From Mucidula mucida (lineage: Eukaryota > Basidiomycota > Agaricomycetes > Agaricales > Physalacriaceae): a stretch of DNA of 61,747 bases. The notes beneath the pieces were generated by a model that saw only the letters and a list, made by a program, of their open reading frames with translations, did not search any database and was not told where the DNA came from. The position numbers and the translations under genes are program-made. Below, in pieces: positions 1 through 11,072 of the stretch. How positions within the stretch are numbered: the stretch's first letter is position 1; the number at the start of each line of letters is the position of its first letter. The stretch spans positions 1 through 61,747 of the forward strand of contig JADNYV010000212.1 in NCBI GenBank assembly GCA_015501055.1, read 5' to 3'.

Positions 1-162
1 GGACATGGCGAGTAGCGATTGTGCTAGCGAGCGAGCGAACGAGCTGTTCTATATACTTACTCCGGGTGTCGCAGATCAGCGAACAAGCGAAAAGCGAGCT
101 CAAAGGGGAAGGAGTCGCAATTCAAATGCTCGAACTGAGACTAGCAGCACTCTTTGGGTAGC

Positions 163-1573
163 TTAATTACTACTACGTCTACCTCCATACTCGAACCATT
201 CCTTCTGCTTCCCGCACGTAGCATTCGTACAACCTGGACACCTGAGGTTCAATTGAACACTCGTAGGCCCGCTGCCCTTCGAAAGCTGACGTAGATGCTC
301 CGCTGCAATATCCGCCAGCGCGCGTATAAATACAGGTGACCCATTCAATGATTCCGCACGATAGACTTCGATTCCATGCTAAGTCACCGGCTCAGCATCA
401 CAATCGCAAGGAAAAGAAGAAAGGAACCTGCCTCTCGTGCCTCTTTCACGTATTCGAGATCCAGTTCATATAGTGTCTCTATGTGGTCGCTGGTAAATGC
501 GATGGGAACGAGAACCACCTGCTTTTTCCCCAGCCGCGCCAAACCCTTGAGTGCGGCGCTCGTCTGCATACCCATCCATGCTGAAGGGCCAACCTGCGAC
601 TGCCATACTAGCCGGTAAGGATTAGAGTGCCGGAGCCTCTCCATTACTCTTGACACTGTGGCGGATACTTCTAGGACATATGGGTCCCCGCGATTCACCA
701 CGGACATGGGTAACGAATGGGCCGAAAATAGTATAACCGTGTCTTTTCGGCTGGATTCTGGGAACTTTGCCAACGCCGCTTCAATATTTTGGGACACTGC
801 CTGAAGGAAAAGGTTATTTGTTTACTGTAGCAAGAGCCCCAACGAACCTCTATGAATCCCGGATGGGTGCCCCATCTGTCTATTACACTCCATTCAATAT
901 CTCCAAACTCATTGCCGCGGCGATACAGCTCATTCAGACTGCTTCCAGTCGTGCTGCAGCTGTATTGCGGGTACTGCGTGAACGCGACCGCCCTCTTGAC
1001 GCCATCTTCCTTCATCTGACGCGCCGTCTCCGACGTAAGAGGCCGAGCGTAGCGAAAGGCCGTATACGCCTTGTGCGGGGCAGATTCCGGGTGCAGCTCG
1101 TCGAGCAACTTTGCCATACCCTCGCCCTGGAGCTGGGTGTAACGTAATATAGGAGAACCGCCGCCAATGGCAGCATATTGCGCTTCGATTTGCGGAGTTC
1201 GTCTACGAGCAATCCACGGGGCCAAGAAGCGCTGGAACGGCAGTGGGATGAGGTCGCCATCCAGAAACAGGTTTTTGAGAAAGTCGTGTGTTTCAGCAAC
1301 CTAGGAAATGTGAGCTGCGCTCGTTGTAAGCTGGACCGCGCGCGCTTACGGTTGATGGACCACCCATGTTCAACATCACGACCGCTGTACGCGCAATTGT
1401 AAGGAAACTGAACTCGACAGCAATGAATGGCCTGACCTGTGGGACTACCTTCATTTCAGCTGTTATTTCTGCCCGCTACAATTGAGAACGTACCTTTGTC
1501 CGCTCGTAGTCGGGCGCAGCGACGAAAACGAGCGCGACAGCGCACGCGAGTACGCATTCGTTCGCCATGTCAT
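163..1573 (-). CDS. HEM15: Ferrochelatase, mitochondrial
   Basis: Inserts Fe2+ into protoporphyrin IX, the last step of haem synthesis, at the mitochondrial inner membrane. Five exons (1573-1494, 1407-1350, 1300-848, 800-432, 378-163) join in phase to 391 residues, the usual size. The N-terminus ([18 protein letters not shown]) is Arg/Ser-rich like a mitochondrial presequence. Family signatures in order are [26 protein letters not shown], the SAHSLP motif with the active-site His, and [10 protein letters not shown]. The tail has CPGCTNATC, the CxxCxxxxC spacing of [2Fe-2S] ferrochelatases, and the fourth ligand would be the Cys in QYSCSTTG. The last intron only keeps frame and family sequence ([16 protein letters not shown]) with a GC donor at 431-430. 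The start was chosen because it opens the presequence exon. Family assignment is very sure; the exon 1 join is less so. Confidence 0.93.
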
Positions 1574-1703
1574 GTTAGAAAGAGGAAAGTGCCCGTGGTG
1601 TTAGGACCAGCCGTGAACGATGCTGGGAAAGGACGTGTCATCGTGACGGCGTGGAATCGAGTTCGCTTCGGATTCGTGTACCCGATGTCCGCTCTTCCGC
1701 CAA

Positions 1704-2490
1704 TCACAAGTCCCGATAATCATAATGGTGCTCTACACCAAAAAAATTAAAGTTGACAAGATAGGCTACATCTACAAAACAGAATACAGTAAACAGTAAG
1801 GTAAGTAGTAGTGGTAGTAGTGTCAATAAATCAAGGTAGTCCGTCAAAGCGGGATAAGTAGGAGGCGGAAGTTCGGGTGTAGGATCACTCGCAGCGATAT
1901 TCGCAAAGATGATGGTACTGTGGGTAGATCTAGCAAACGTTTCGTAGCGGGGAGATGCTACGCGCATGACCGAGTCAAACTGGGGGGGATTTGTCCCGAT
2001 GGGCGGTCGTACAGCGTGCTGGATGGTCACCATCTGTGTCGTTTCCAGTGGTGCTTGACTACGCCGAGGTCTACCCTCATCGCGGCGCCTTCTTCGAGGA
2101 GGCGTCTCTGGGATGGGTGGCCTGGGCTGCAGCAGCCGTATGAACGTGCTTGATCTCGTCGTTCGCTCGTCCTGAGGGGGAGAAGACGACTCAGGCTTTC
2201 AATAGCGTCAGGAGAGCCATATAAAGCTATTGAATTGAACCTCACCTCGCCTGATCGTATCGCGAAATACATGTCTATTAGTTGCCGGGCCTTGTATCCC
2301 AATCCTTGTTTCTTAAATCGTTTCTGGGCATGAGTTGTCGTGTCTTCATGATTGGTCTAGATCGATGGATGAGACCAAGTATCGTGGAAATGAGTGTGCC
2401 ACGTACCATTGCATCTCGTTCGCTAGCGCTGAGCAAAGGCTCTTGCCCGTGTTGTTTTCTCTTCAAAAATTTGAAGCCCAACCCCGTCAT
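1704..2490 (-). CDS. Hypothetical protein with a C-terminal membrane segment
   Basis: I do not recognise this family. Three exons (2490-2407, 2356-2246, 2171-1704) joined by clean 50-nt and 74-nt GT-AG introns stay in frame for 220 residues. The ATG sits in a strong context (CCACCATGA). The N-terminal third is charged (FKFLKRKQHG, KRFKKQGLGYKARQLIDMY). A Pro/Arg-rich linker follows (PETPPRRRRRDEGRPRRS), then a conserved-looking stretch ending in ELPPPTYPAL. Near the C-terminus lies a long Leu/Phe-rich segment that would span a membrane. The 3' end is about 130 bp upstream of the ferrochelatase start on the same strand. It could instead be the C-terminal half of a larger gene reaching into 2500-3200, where short open frames with hydrophobic stretches exist but could not be joined. 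Function unknown. Confidence 0.4.
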
Positions 2491-3276
2491 GGTGGAGGAC
2501 CTGAAGACCTAGGGGGACGGCAGTTCAGTGAGTATTGCATTAAAACACTGATCGAAATCGATCTTCTTTCTTACAACGTCATGTCAGCCAAGCCCCTCGT
2601 TGATAACCAACCCGCCTTATTTGTTTTAGAAAAAGTTTTGCTGTGGCGCAGTAATGTTTCCGTACCAAAGGCTCACAACCGCCATTGCGATGAAAGAAGT
2701 GGTATTCAGCGCGAAGCCAAGGCCAGAAAGAGGATTGTGGGACACAACAAATGCACAATTTTGTTGGCAGACGGAAGCGAATAAGCGGACAACCGTATCG
2801 TCATCGTTCCGGGTGCAGAAGGACAAATAGTCTTTGCGCTTAGAACGCCACATCAGACAGAGGCGAGACCAGCGCCCAAAGACTGTAGCCATAAGAGGTG
2901 TACCAGTACCAACAGTTTTTCAAGAAGAGATAAACGCGAGACTGTGAAGTGTCCAAAAGGTGCCCGCGGCAACAGGAGTAGTAGGCACCGACAGTTAGGT
3001 CGAGATTAACTTCCGAAACGGCAAGGTACGATGATCTTCAAGAGCATCGTGGCGTAATCGTGCGGTGAAGCAATGTAATTGAAGACGGAGGCTGAAAAGC
3101 AAGGTCCGACTCTGGGCCTGGGCCTTTCAACACGCAAGTCACGTGGTAGAAAGCGCCACGATCCGTGTTCACGCGTCGCAACTTGGTGCATTATTTAAAG
3201 CATAACAATTGTAAGATATTGTACAGCTGTCCGTAAAGTCCGTCCGATAGATAGTAAGTAGTCCATTGATGTGGTC
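2491..3276. other. Unassigned interval
   Basis: No gene could be supported. The minus strand has an 88-codon open frame (2892-2626) with a hydrophobic stretch (GFALNTTSFIAMAVVSLW), but I found no in-phase neighbours. It may hold the 5' region of the gene at 1704-2490 and the 3' end of the transporter transcript. Confidence 0.4.
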
Positions 3277-5339
3277 CTAAACACACATTTTGGCGTCACC
3301 CTCCCGTGTCCATGACTTTTCTAAAGCTAAGAACAGAGAAATGGCCATAACCACACATCCAAAGGCCGCGCAGCAGACAGCGGGAAGTTTCTTCCTACTA
3401 TGCCAGGGAAGATTTTGGTCGATAAGCTTGAGGTAACAAGCGGTAGGGAAGATGAATGCAAGTGCGGTGGCAGACACGCCGCCAGTGATTTCGAGCATGA
3501 CTCCAAGATCGCATGTGACCAATGATACTATAGGAAAGCGTTAATTGGCGGTCCTGAAGGAACTCATGCGGTCACCTACTGAACATGGCTGCACATAGAA
3601 TCGACGTTGTAAAAAAGAGGTGGCGTTGTGGATGGAAAGGCTCGCGTGCAAAGAAGTATTGTTCAATGACCTGACGGTATAACTGTCAGGAAGGTCAAAG
3701 GCGCGTTGAATGATGATGTCTCACCTCGCGACACACAAAGAGCTCCAGAGGAAGTGTTGTAAACATGTTGAGACCAAAGCAGAATCGAGCGACGTTTATT
3801 AGGGTATCATTCTAGGAGATGATTGGACTAGCAAGTTTACAATGGAGGAGGAAAGCTTACCGGTGAAAAGTTGTTTAGAATATTGCCTTGGGTCTTGTCC
3901 GTGAATACAATGTAGGACGAGATAGCAAGGGTAGAGCAGGCAACCAAAGACAGCGACGTTGATATATGTGTTACCTGGGCAAAGCGATCCAAAGTTGGCG
4001 TGCGAAGACTTCCGTATATTAAAAGCGAATTGTGGTGACAAACTGGTTAAGAGTAAGGAAAGCGGTATCACAGAGAATGTATACGGACCGAAAGCAAAAC
4101 TTATGACCCCAATGGCTTGGAAAATACCTGGACTGATCACAGTAAAGCGCTTGCTTGGATCGCCCTTCAGTTCAGACGACGCCTTCGGTCCCTCTATCAA
4201 CACTGAGGTCACAATGATCACCATGCCGATCAGAGCCAGGCCAGAGGCACGCGACAATTTATGAATGTCGCGATACAAAGATAGTGGATACGAAACGCAG
4301 ATCGTGCAGAGTACGATGATAAATTGGCGATTAGCGAATAGTCCTAGGACCGGTCGGCCCTGTAAGGTGGGAAATATTGACCGAATAACATGAGGGATTG
4401 TGTCGCCGATGATTATTCCGAACGCGCACATACCTGGCCGTTGATTAGTGGAATGGTTAAACATCATGATACATGCTTACCGCCAAAAGCAAACGCGAAT
4501 TGAAAGAAGGAGACTGCTCCCCGCCCGCTTGAACCAAAGCAGTGATTCATGATGTCGATGTAGGAGTGGCCTCCGCTCAGCTTAGCGTTGATGACTATGA
4601 GCCGAATTGTCCAATCGGTCACTCCACAAAGAATAACTAACAGAATGATCCCAGTGAAGAAACCCGCCTGGCTGATAGCATAGGGAAGGCCTAAACACGT
4701 CTCAATCGAACGCGTTAGTCACGACAAAGAGCACATACCAATAATACCAGCGCCTAGTATGGAATTTGCCATATTGGCAATTGAATCAATGATCCCTCCA
4801 CCAGCGGAGGGTTTTGCTGCGAGCTCTTCGAGATCAATATGCCCATTATATGTAACATCGTTGTCGCCCACGGTCCCCATAGGTATTGCCCCATCTGTAT
4901 TCCGTTGCGCCGAAGCATCCAGCAATCCGACTAATAAAGGCATTGTATTGCGGTCGACATGACCAGCGCGGGTGCGGATAGGAACGTCGATTTCATCATC
5001 AAAGTCGTCCGAGTCGAGTTCATACTCTAAGAGAACGCGTATTTTAATTGATTGGTAACGCTAAGCGCCTTATACGCACACACCTGCCTCACGGCTCGCC
5101 ATGGTGGACCTCAGCGGGGGCCCAATGACTTGAACATTGTCTTGAAAGCGTACATGCCCCGCCTTTCCTTCGTCGTCAGCCGGAATTGCGGAGCTATCCT
5201 GTTCGTTGTCATCGTCGTCGTCGTCGTCAATGGCAAAGACCACGTTGTCGTCCTCCAAGTCCTCGCGTGAGCCAAGAAGGGGCTGATTGGACTCGCTACC
5301 AATCCCACTGTTCCCTCTTCCCTTGGACTGACTGAACAT
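3277..5339 (-). CDS. Vacuolar-type amino acid transporter (AVT / SLC38-like)
   Basis: A secondary amino acid transporter of the AAAP family, expected in the vacuolar membrane. The N-terminal exon is cytosolic and acidic, with a run of seven Asp (AIDDDDDDDNEQDSS), followed by YELDSDDFDDEIDVP. The first membrane helix carries the family signature NSILGAGIIGLPYAISQAGF, split by an intron after GAGIIG. Later exons give FAFGGMCAFGIIIGDTIPHV, SYPLSLYRDIHKLSRASGLALIG and FICH-like helix 6-7 sequence, then a C-terminal helix pair (FIFPTACYLKLID and AFGCVVMAISLFLA). These features fit the Avt5/6/7 branch better than Avt1, but which branch is inferred. Start MFSQSKGRG at 5339 was chosen as the first ATG giving the acidic N-terminus. 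It is transcribed divergently from the polysaccharide-lyase-like gene, 325 bp away. Confidence 0.85.
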
Positions 5340-5664
5340 CGACTATAGTTTTGAGGAAAATAAAGATACTATGGGAGCATGTATGGCAGTGTCAGTGTCA
5401 GACGGAGAACAGTAAGAGCACGTGGTGTATCTCGTTCTCATCACTCGGGAAGTTCCGCATGATGCACGCTTTTAAGTTGAGAAAAGCTCTTTCAAGACCA
5501 ACTCAAGACTGAAGAGGCAATTCACATACTTTGGAAGAGCCTCTTTCGGCATCCCGGAGAGGGCGTCAGATTCGACGCTCTTGCTTTGTTCGTGTTTGCA
5601 TCGTATTGTTGACTTTGACAGCTTTCGCAGAGTCGCTTCGCTCCTGGATTAGCCTGGTGGGAAG
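5340..5664. promoter_or_regulatory. Shared upstream region of two divergent genes
   Basis: 325 bp between the start codons of the transporter (-) and the polysaccharide-lyase-like gene (+). It must hold both promoters. No clear TATA box or repeated motif was seen. Confidence 0.4.
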
Positions 5665-6959
5665 ATGGCCGCCGTCTTGTGGTCATCGCTCTTAGCTGCC
5701 TTCTCGCTCCTTTCTCCCATTGCAGCAATCCGCGCCTCTCCTGATGAACTGGCTTCACAATATTCTCTCACTACGAGCACCTCCTTTCCGTACCCCACTG
5801 CAACTCAGGACAGTGACACTACCGGAGCTTTAATAAAGTCAGAGTGGTCCTTAAGCAAAGGCCAAATACAGAATAAGCAGGAAGATCTAGCCTTCACCGA
5901 TAATCCTTTCCCAACCTCCTCTTCGAGCGATCCTGGCCCTGTTCTCCAAGTCACTTATCCGCAGGACAGCTATTCTCACGACACTGGAGGCACTCAATTC
6001 TACAACCTCTGGAACACGTCGGACGGCTCGGTATTTCAATCCATGATGCTGTCGTACGACATTGCCTTTGCAGACAATTTCGACTGGATTAAGGGTGGTA
6101 AACTGCCAGGGATTCGTGGAGGCCCGGATGCCAAGGGCTGCAGCGGTGGCAGTCAGCCCACAGGGGACGACTGCTTCAGTGTGCGCCTCATGTGGCGTCC
6201 GAATGGTGCAGCAGAAGGTAGATTTCCCTAGGCTCCAGTTCTTGAAAACTTATAATTGTCGCCGACAGCATACGCATACATACCCACTCCCAATAATTTG
6301 TGTGATGAGGCGAGTATCATTTGCAACTCCGACTACGGTGTCAGTGTATCTCGAGGAGCCTTTTCTTTCGCTAGCGGAGAGTACGTCCCGTCGACTTCTC
6401 ATTGGACGCCCTTCTGAACCACCGCGTGCATAGATGGAACACTGTGACTCTTCTGATTCAGCTGAACAATCCTGTTAATGTCGCGAATGGAAATCTCAAG
6501 CTATAGTACTACCGCGTATCTGTCTCCACACACACGCTTCACTGATTATCGTTCAGTTACAACGACCTTGAAGTAATTTCTCAATCCGATCTTCAGTTCC
6601 GGAGTGGCCCGGACGTGAATGCCAACGGCATGTACTTTTCGTAAGTTCCTTTCTCACTTGAACGCCACTTTCTCACATACTCATGGCCGCCACTATAGGA
6701 CATTTTTTGGAGGTGAGTAGACCATGGTATTCAACCGACAAAGTATTGTTCATACCGTCGAGCAGGTTCTGATGATAGCTGGGCAACGTCTGATACGACA
6801 TATACGTACTTCCGCAACATCACTCTTTGGGGCGGCTCGAGCCCTTCAAATCTCACCGGTGCACAGGTGAACAATGGTAATGCAGTGATAGCACCCTCGT
6901 ATCGCCTCTTTTCGGCCGCTTTTGCATTATTTGCTTGTACTGTATATTTCGTCCTGTAG
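5665..6959 (+). CDS. Secreted polysaccharide-lyase-14-like protein with GPI-type tail
   Basis: Resembles the fungal proteins placed near polysaccharide lyase family 14, which cleave uronic-acid polysaccharides by beta-elimination outside the cell. The first 22 residues (VLWSSLLAAFSLLSPIAAI) form a signal peptide. Core motifs are LQVTYPQDSYSHDTGGTQFY, LSYDIAFADNFDWIKGGKLP, GIRGGPDAKGCSGG, CFSVRLMWRPNGAAEG, and, after several short introns, FRSGPDVNANGMYFSTFFGG, SDDSWATSDTTYTYFRNI and LWGGSSPSNLTG. The last exon ends in a hydrophobic tail (LFSAAFALFACTVYFVL) just before the TAG, as expected for GPI attachment. I cannot verify catalytic residues or the substrate. It could be a non-enzymatic cell-wall protein with the same fold. 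Exons are split by at least five introns and the joins were only partly checked. Confidence 0.75.
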
Positions 6960-8215
6960 ATACGACTGCTCGTGGATCTTCCATGTATGTAGGCCATTTT
7001 GGACAGGCTGCTTCTTGCCTCACTGCAAAGGTTTCGTTTGGAATGTAATTACCCCGACTCGGACATCTTCACATGCTCGTACTCCTCATTTGACCACAGG
7101 CAAAGCGTTTGAGAAATTCTGGAGGGTAATCTAAACGCGGTAGGCCGTTCGCGTCAATACTACGTACTAATTACGAGTATAGATAATCTGTATAGAATCA
7201 CGTACACTCAGGACCGGGAAGCTTGATTCTTCGAGTCCTTGGTGTGTGGCGTTGTACAAGATGGAGGGTGGAATTGCATATACAGAATACAAAGGGATTT
7301 CTACTTTTAGATTGGTGCTCGCTGGTCGTGCTATAGAGAAACCTTCAGTGGCGTTGTTACAAAGCAACGGACATAACATCCGAGAAGGACTCAAATCCTT
7401 GCGTCCTGAAATGACGTGATTATTGACAGTACTGGCTGCGAGAGGCACCTCTCGTTATCGAAGCAATCGAGAAGCTCAGTGGCAATTGCAAGCTTCAAGG
7501 TTTGAGTGGATCACGCTCGAGATTATTCAAACCCAGCTTCCCGGGCCAAGGCTCCCTTCGAATGCGGCAAAAGGGCTCGCTGATTGTGGGTTCTACTCAC
7601 CGCGGAGACCTTGAAACGTGTCACTGGGTCGAGAGTCGAATACTAATCTCAGAGGAAAGAACGTTATGAGGACGTAAGATATACCGTCAACGACGCTGAA
7701 GCGTCTCCAAGAACGTGGATCTTTGGATGAGGTAGACCATAGTTCCAGGGCTCAGGCTGTAAGGGCGCGTTTCGCCCCCATGACTCGACAGATAACCGAA
7801 AAATCGCCAGGAGCACAGGATTGGAACGATAGAGATTAGATGTTCTCAGGAAAGATCAAAGCCTGGAGCGTACACTGGCGCCATTCCGTTTGAGCGAAGA
7901 TAAATGGGTCTTTCAGTACGCAGTACCCGCGCATTTGGGGTAGAGGAAGAATGAAATACACGACTTCACGGAAGTTCAAGGTCCAGGATAAAGCTTGGAG
8001 ATCGCGTCGAAATGCCTCGGGGAGCTCGGCTTCGCGTAAAATTCACGAGTGGGGTCAAGGCCAGAGAGTTAATCGCAATACGCAGAGTGGGAGACAAGTT
8101 CGAAAGTCGGACAACGTGTTGCCAAACATGTCATTTGATCGACGGAATAGCGGAAGTGGACTCCGAGTCGATCACCGACTTACTCATCGACGTTCACCTC
8201 CATCCAACTGTTTAG
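6960..8215. other. Gene-poor interval upstream of NAR1
   Basis: 1.26 kb with only short open frames on either strand and no recognised protein. A 67-codon frame (8012-8215, +) ends with TAG directly against the NAR1 ATG; it is treated as leader sequence, not as a gene. Confidence 0.5.
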
Positions 8216-10203
8216 ATGGCCTTCTCAGGCGCCCTCGTACGTCGTGTGCTTTTTTGAACATGACAAAAGAATGACGAAACTTTCGTCGCAGACACTAACA
8301 GATCTTAATGATTTCATCGGGCCTTCCCAGGCGTGCATCAAACCTGTGGAACAAATCAATCCTGCTCCGGAGGAAGACAAGGGTGCTGCATCTGTCAGTT
8401 TGGAGTTCTCTCGGAGTCTTCTACTCGTTGATGCCGAATAGACAGAAATTCGTGTTGATGTCAACGGATCCTACTACGAGGTCTCCGCCGACGGTCTTTC
8501 TGGACTCAAGAACAAACCCTCAAATGCTGGGAGAAAGCTTGAGCAAGCACAAATTAATCTGAACGACTGCCTGGCCTGTAGGTATGCATCTAATGTCTCG
8601 TGTACGACCACGCTTTATTTAATCTCCACCCATTCTCCTCTTTGTGTAGTGGTTGCATCACATCTGCCGAATCCGTGTTGATCACGCTTCAATCTCATGT
8701 CGAAGTTCTTAACGTCCTAGATTCCATTGCGGCGGCCTCCGAATTCTGCGACGAGCGCAAGACTGCTGTCATATCCGTGGCACCCCAATCTTTGGCTTCA
8801 CTGGCTGCAATGCTCTCCGCTTCTTCCCCAACACAATCACGAGTCTCGCCACAACAGGTCCTTCACAGAGTCCGAGCCTTCTTTAGGCAGAAGTTGGGTG
8901 TTGCACATGTCTTTGACACGACGTTTGCCCGGCATCTTGCTTTGCGGGAGCATGTGAGGGAATTTATTGAACGATCGCAGCATGCACAAGACAGCGAAGC
9001 TCATAAACACCTGCCTATGTTGGCTAGTGCGTGTCCAGGGTGGATATGCTATGCGGAAAAGGCCCACTCGGAAATGCTTCCTTTCATTTCGAAGACGAAG
9101 AGTCCACAGCAAATCATGGGATCATTGGTGAAGAATTGGATGGGTAAACGATGGGGTAAACTGTGGGTTATTTGTCAGATATTCTACAAATTTCTCGCCA
9201 CTAATTATTCGCGAATAGTCCTAACGAGCTTTATCACGTCGCGGTGATGCCTTGCTACGATAAAAAACTAGAGGCTTCGCGAAGCGACTTTTACAATGAG
9301 CTCTATTCGACTCGAGACGTAGACTGTGTCATCACCACTGGCGAACTAGAATTGATGATGCGCGAGAGAGATTGGGATATCTGCAGGCCTGTTCAAGACG
9401 AGCTCCACGTTCCCGCAGACAACGACTTCGTCGCCAATAACACACTTCCGGACCTAATAACACATAGCGGGTCGTCTTCTGGGTCGTATCTGCAGTCAAT
9501 TATATCCTACGTGACCAACACTTCGCCGACTCCATTATTTCTCTCCGTGAAACAAATACGCAACGCGGATTACGAGGAATTTGTGTTACGGAAGGAAAGC
9601 GCAGAAGGTGAGGTGGTGTTCAAAGGGGCCAAATGCTACGGCTTCCGGAATTTGCAAAATGTGGTGCGCAAAGTGGGGAAGGAGACAGGTGTCAGAGGTG
9701 TTGGCGCTGCTGGTCGAATGTCGGGCGCAGACCGAGGCGTGGCTGTCAAACGCAGGAACGGGAAGACCACTGAGGCAAACTCATTCAAAGATCGCGCGTA
9801 CGATTACGTGGAAGTCATGGCGTGTCCTGGTGGTTGTGTCAACGGAGGAGGACAACTGAAAGCACTACCGGGTGTTACTATGGACAAGGATGTGGAGGGG
9901 CACATGCGGGATTGGGGCGATACAGGTGTGGAGATGCAAGGCGCCCGATGGGGTAACAAAGAATGGACCAGGAAAGTGGAAGAGGCGTACTGGGAGAATT
10001 TACCTGTGCCGACGGGAAAGATGGATGGGGATACGCGGTGGGCGCTTGTTGAAACAACGCGAGGTGAGGCCAAGAGCGATCGGGCGATAGAGTCGCTCGT
10101 GGTTGAGGTAATGAACTCCTTGGTTGGCGACAGTACCAATCACATGCGGACTCAGTACCGAGCTGTAGAAGACGAAGTAGTGGGACTTGCTGTGAAATGG
10201 TAG
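8216..10203 (+). CDS. NAR1: Cytosolic Fe-S cluster assembly factor NAR1
   Basis: A hydrogenase-like protein of the cytosolic iron-sulfur assembly (CIA) machinery. It passes [4Fe-4S] clusters from the Nbp35/Cfd1 scaffold to the targeting complex. The first exon is only MAFSGAL, followed by TLTDLNDFI, which matches the usual NAR1 start. The N-terminal cluster ligands are visible (SQACIKPVEQ, then NDCLACSGC across an intron). The C-terminal H-cluster-like Cys motifs are ACPGWICYAEKAH, VMPCYDKKLEASR and ACPGGCVNGGGQL. The intron at 9163-9218 uses a GTGGGT donor and gives GKRWGKLPNELYHVAVMPCY in frame. The last exon from 9219 is long and ends LAVKW. It is convergent with the small Cys-rich gene, 192 bp downstream. 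Family assignment is certain. Confidence 0.95.
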
Positions 10204-10395
10204 AGCATAGCAATGAATTGCTTATTACGAGATTAATGTGTACGTCGAGTACCTGAAAAAACGAGGAAGATGGTAAGTGAAAACAACTAGCTATGGTACA
10301 GAGACAGCAAGGTCAGATAGATAATGTAGAGTGACTAGAATAGCAATGTGACTGATACAGAGCAACAACTTGAACGATGAGCGATGAGCGATGAT

Positions 10396-10839
10396 CTAAG
10401 ATATCCGAGAAGATGAGCCAGACTGGGCATAGCGGTGACCACGATAATAATCATTGCATTGGGAGCAATAATCAGTGACGGTCTGGAGGATGGTTTCTTT
10501 GCGGTCGGGACCATAATACTTGGAGCTGGCGTCAAGAATGAATATCGTAAACGGATCAAAAGAACCCACGAGTCTGCATTGAGATGCTTCGCAGTTGTGA
10601 CTTCGACTGTTGGTAGGATGGTTCTGAGATTTTGTGCATCGCGAACTGCCGCAGTCTAGCTTGGCAAGATCCTGGGTCTGGACGCGCCGATGAGACTTGG
10701 ATGGGACCGACGCGACGGGGGCGACGGTACCTTGAGATAATGACCACAGCCGTACTTTATGCCTGCTCTGTAAGGACAAGAAAGGGTCAGATGACTAGCA
10801 TGCCGAACATGGATACACGTACGTCTCGAGATTGCACAT
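10396..10839 (-). CDS. Small Cys/His-rich protein of unknown function
   Basis: Three exons (10839-10823, 10767-10731, 10671-10396) join in perfect phase to a 109-residue protein. The two 5' exons are only 17 and 37 nt, so the gene is easy to miss. The start is MCNLETAGIKYGCGHYLKD, then KLDCGSSRC, KSQNHPTNSRSHNCEASQC and YCSQCNDYY. The paired Cys and His spacing suggests zinc binding. Similar short proteins with CGH, DCGS and C..C blocks occur, from memory, in many mushroom genomes, without known function. There is no signal peptide, so it should be intracellular. It is divergent from TLG2 (233 bp between starts) and convergent with NAR1. The exon model is inferred from splice signals; the Cys pattern is seen directly. 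Confidence 0.65.
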
Positions 10840-11072
10840 CGCGCAGAATAGTGGGGAGGAGGTATAAACGGGGCAGGACAGAGAGCTGAGGGAGGTAGGG
10901 TTATTGGACACCATTACAGCTCAAGACGGGGCCTTTTTTATAGAGATCCGGGATCGCCGGCCTCGCAGATCAAATGCGGCCGGCTGGGACGAAATAAGGC
11001 GGAGACAAATAACAAAATATTTATCCCAATTTGACTCCGGCGTTGTGTCACGGTCAATTCGCAACCAAGTTC

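Noticed and set aside
1..10. ggacatggcg at the window edge resembling the transposon repeat word
   Set aside because: Single 8-9-bp match without inverted repeat or other copies; chance.
6960..8215. Several 60-107-codon frames considered as a gene before NAR1
   Set aside because: None joins to another in phase or resembles a protein family; kept only as an unassigned interval.
9140..9249. Apparent frameshift in NAR1 at the junction before VMPCYDKK
   Set aside because: The gtaaac donors give the wrong phase, but a GTGGGT donor at 9163 with the AG at 9217-9218 restores the frame (GKLPNELYHVAVMPC), so the gene is intact.
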